NCBI GenBank assembly: GCA_016200745.1
Contig: JACQEF010000258.1
Coordinates: 1 to 14,880, forward strand
Source of the DNA: Chloroflexota bacterium
GTDB taxonomy: Bacteria; Chloroflexota; Limnocylindria; Limnocylindrales; CSP1-4
Length of the DNA: 14,880 nt
Reading direction: 5' to 3'
Shown here: one piece after another, positions 13,993-14,880 of the stretch
How the letters are laid out: each line of letters begins with the position of its first letter
Position numbering within the stretch: the first letter of the stretch is position 1
The notes under the pieces: model-generated
Told to the model about the DNA's origin: nothing
Database searches by the model: none
Seen by the model: the letters and a program-made list of their open reading frames with translations, nothing else
Position numbers and translations under genes: made by a program

Positions 13993-14717
13993 TAACTCGT
14001 GGCGAGGATCTCCACGAGATCATGGAAGTCAGCGAGACGCCGCTGGGTGACCAACTCGTTTAGGACTTCCGACTGTAGCGTGTTTCCGACCACCCCTATG
14101 GCGGCTGTGAGTTCGTCGAGGGCGACGTGGTAAACAGCGTCGACCTCGCCTGTGCCCCGAGCGATCGCGGCCAACCGGCTAGGCAGGGGCTCGGCCGTAA
14201 CCGTGACGATGTGCGGCTGTCGGCCTCGCCGGGTCCGAGTCAGGATCACGCCTTCGTGCCTGATGTTCTGGACACGATCCGATCGAATGGTCCATTTGCA
14301 GGAGATGGCGGCATGGAGAACGGGCGCCGTGCTTCCCGCCATCGGCAACCCCACCGTCACGTCGGGCGCAATCAAATAGTCGCGCCCGATCTCCGTCCTG
14401 AGCGTTGGGCTAGAGACGACAAGCTCATCGAGCCGCGCCAAATGCTGGTACTGCTGAAAGTCTGTGACGATGTGGCGACGGTCAACGTCCCAGACCCGCG
14501 TCGGGTCGAGTCGAGGCAGTTCCGCTGCCAGATAGTCTTTGACACCCACCTCCAGCGCTCGACCCGCGTCGAACTTGTCCGGCACCGTCCTCGTGACCCC
14601 AAGAATGCGATGGATTTCCACCGCGATGTCGATGCTCTGAGGGTTGGCGATATCTGCACAGTTGGGGACGCCGCCCCTCAAACCCAAGATGCCGAGCATG
14701 AACGTGGGCGCTGGCAC
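13992..14717 (-). CDS. NgoMIV-family type II restriction endonuclease
   Basis: A 241-aa enzyme, slightly shorter than NgoMIV (286 aa), that would cut unmethylated foreign DNA, probably at GCCGGC. The similarity to NgoMIV is plain in FQQYQHL, DYLIAPDVTV, LHAAISCKWTIRSDRVQN, QPHIVTVTAEPLPSR and GTGEVDAVYHVALDEL. The catalytic set is intact: Glu56 (NgoMIV Glu70), Asp119 (Asp140), Ser139-x-Lys141 (Ser185, Lys187) and Glu155 (Glu201). Arg145, Asp147 and Arg148 form the R-(D/E)-R motif that reads the CCGG core in this superfamily. GTG 14717 is used, five bases after the methyltransferase stop, with GAGG nine bases upstream inside that gene's end; this implies translational coupling. Next in-frame ATG is 14699. 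Gene order, methyltransferase first, protects the host on entry. Confidence 0.93.
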   Translation of the reverse strand: MPAPTFMLGILGLRGGVPNCADIANPQSIDIAVEIHRILGVTRTVPDKFDAGRALEVGVKDYLAAELPRLDPTRVWDVDRRHIVTDFQQYQHLARLDELVVSSPTLRTEIGRDYLIAPDVTVGLPMAGSTAPVLHAAISCKWTIRSDRVQNIRHEGVILTRTRRGRQPHIVTVTAEPLPSRLAAIARGTGEVDAVYHVALDELTAAIGVVGNTLQSEVLNELVTQRRLADFHDLVEILATS

Positions 14718-14722
14718 GCTCG

Positions 14723-14880
14723 CTAGCCTCGATGCGCCAGTGTGTCCGCGACCGCCCTCGCAACCGCCGCGGCCAACCTTGGCGGGACCGCGTTTCCGAT
14801 TTGACGGGCCACGTCGATCTTGCTTCCCTCGAAGACGAAGTCATCCGCGAACGTCTGGAGCCGCGCCGCCTCCCGATGGG
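14723..14880 (-). CDS. C5-cytosine DNA methyltransferase, C-terminal end only
   Basis: The frame is open from the right edge to TAG at 14723-14725 and encodes the last 52 residues. It contains REAARLQTFADDFVFEG (motif IX region) and QIGNAVPPRLAAAVARAV (motif X), which together are diagnostic of Dcm/HhaI-type C5 methyltransferases. The rest of the gene, with the catalytic Pro-Cys motif, lies beyond the window. With the NgoMIV-like endonuclease five bases downstream it forms a type II restriction-modification operon; the expected product is 5-methylcytosine within GCCGGC. The target is inferred from the partner enzyme, since the target recognition domain is not visible. Confidence 0.93.
   Translation of the reverse strand, partial: HREAARLQTFADDFVFEGSKIDVARQIGNAVPPRLAAAVARAVADTLAHRG

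Overview
The window comes from a high-GC bacterium. All coding regions have G/C-rich third positions, most starts have GGAG/AAGG-type ribosome binding sites, and GTG starts are common. No gene fixes the phylum. The gene set (APC permease with a stress-protein-like tail, EmrB/QacA exporter, Gfo/Idh/MocA oxidoreductase) and the base composition would suit an uncultivated Chloroflexota or Actinomycetota genome, but that is a guess.

Bases 1 to about 7573 look like ordinary chromosome. In order: the C-terminal two thirds or more of an APC-superfamily (KimA-like) permease; a convergent family 2 glycosyltransferase; a DoxX-like membrane protein broken by an internal deletion and frameshift; a strong bidirectional terminator hairpin; a minus-strand block of a DHA2-type MFS exporter, a Gfo/Idh/MocA oxidoreductase and a FucP-like MFS transporter; a divergent 82-aa conserved small protein; and a tRNA-Arg(TCT) gene on the minus strand with its CCA encoded.

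Bases from about 7574 to the right edge look like an integrated mobile element whose right end lies outside the window. It begins with a tyrosine recombinase beside the 5' end of the tRNA. It continues with a structured leader, a 77-aa protein of unknown function, a DUF3987/YfjI-like protein of 560 aa, an AT-richer palindromic gap, an unrecognised 155-aa protein, a 1.2-kb non-coding region full of hairpins and short direct repeats (origin-like), an unrecognised 116-aa protein, a RadC-like JAMM-domain protein, and on the opposite strand a type II restriction-modification pair. The endonuclease is closely similar to NgoMIV. The end of a C5-cytosine methyltransferase precedes it in the same operon and runs off the right edge.

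The most striking whole-window signal is that GCCGGC, the site cut by NgoMIV, occurs more than 20 times in the chromosomal half. I found none in the 7.3 kb of the element, although one-base variants are frequent there. This ties the restriction-modification genes to the history of the element. The element appears to be an integrative, defence-carrying plasmid- or satellite-like unit: recombinase for integration, DUF3987 protein and repeat-rich region probably for replication, RadC-like protein and restriction-modification as cargo. No relaxase, capsid or other phage structural gene is visible.
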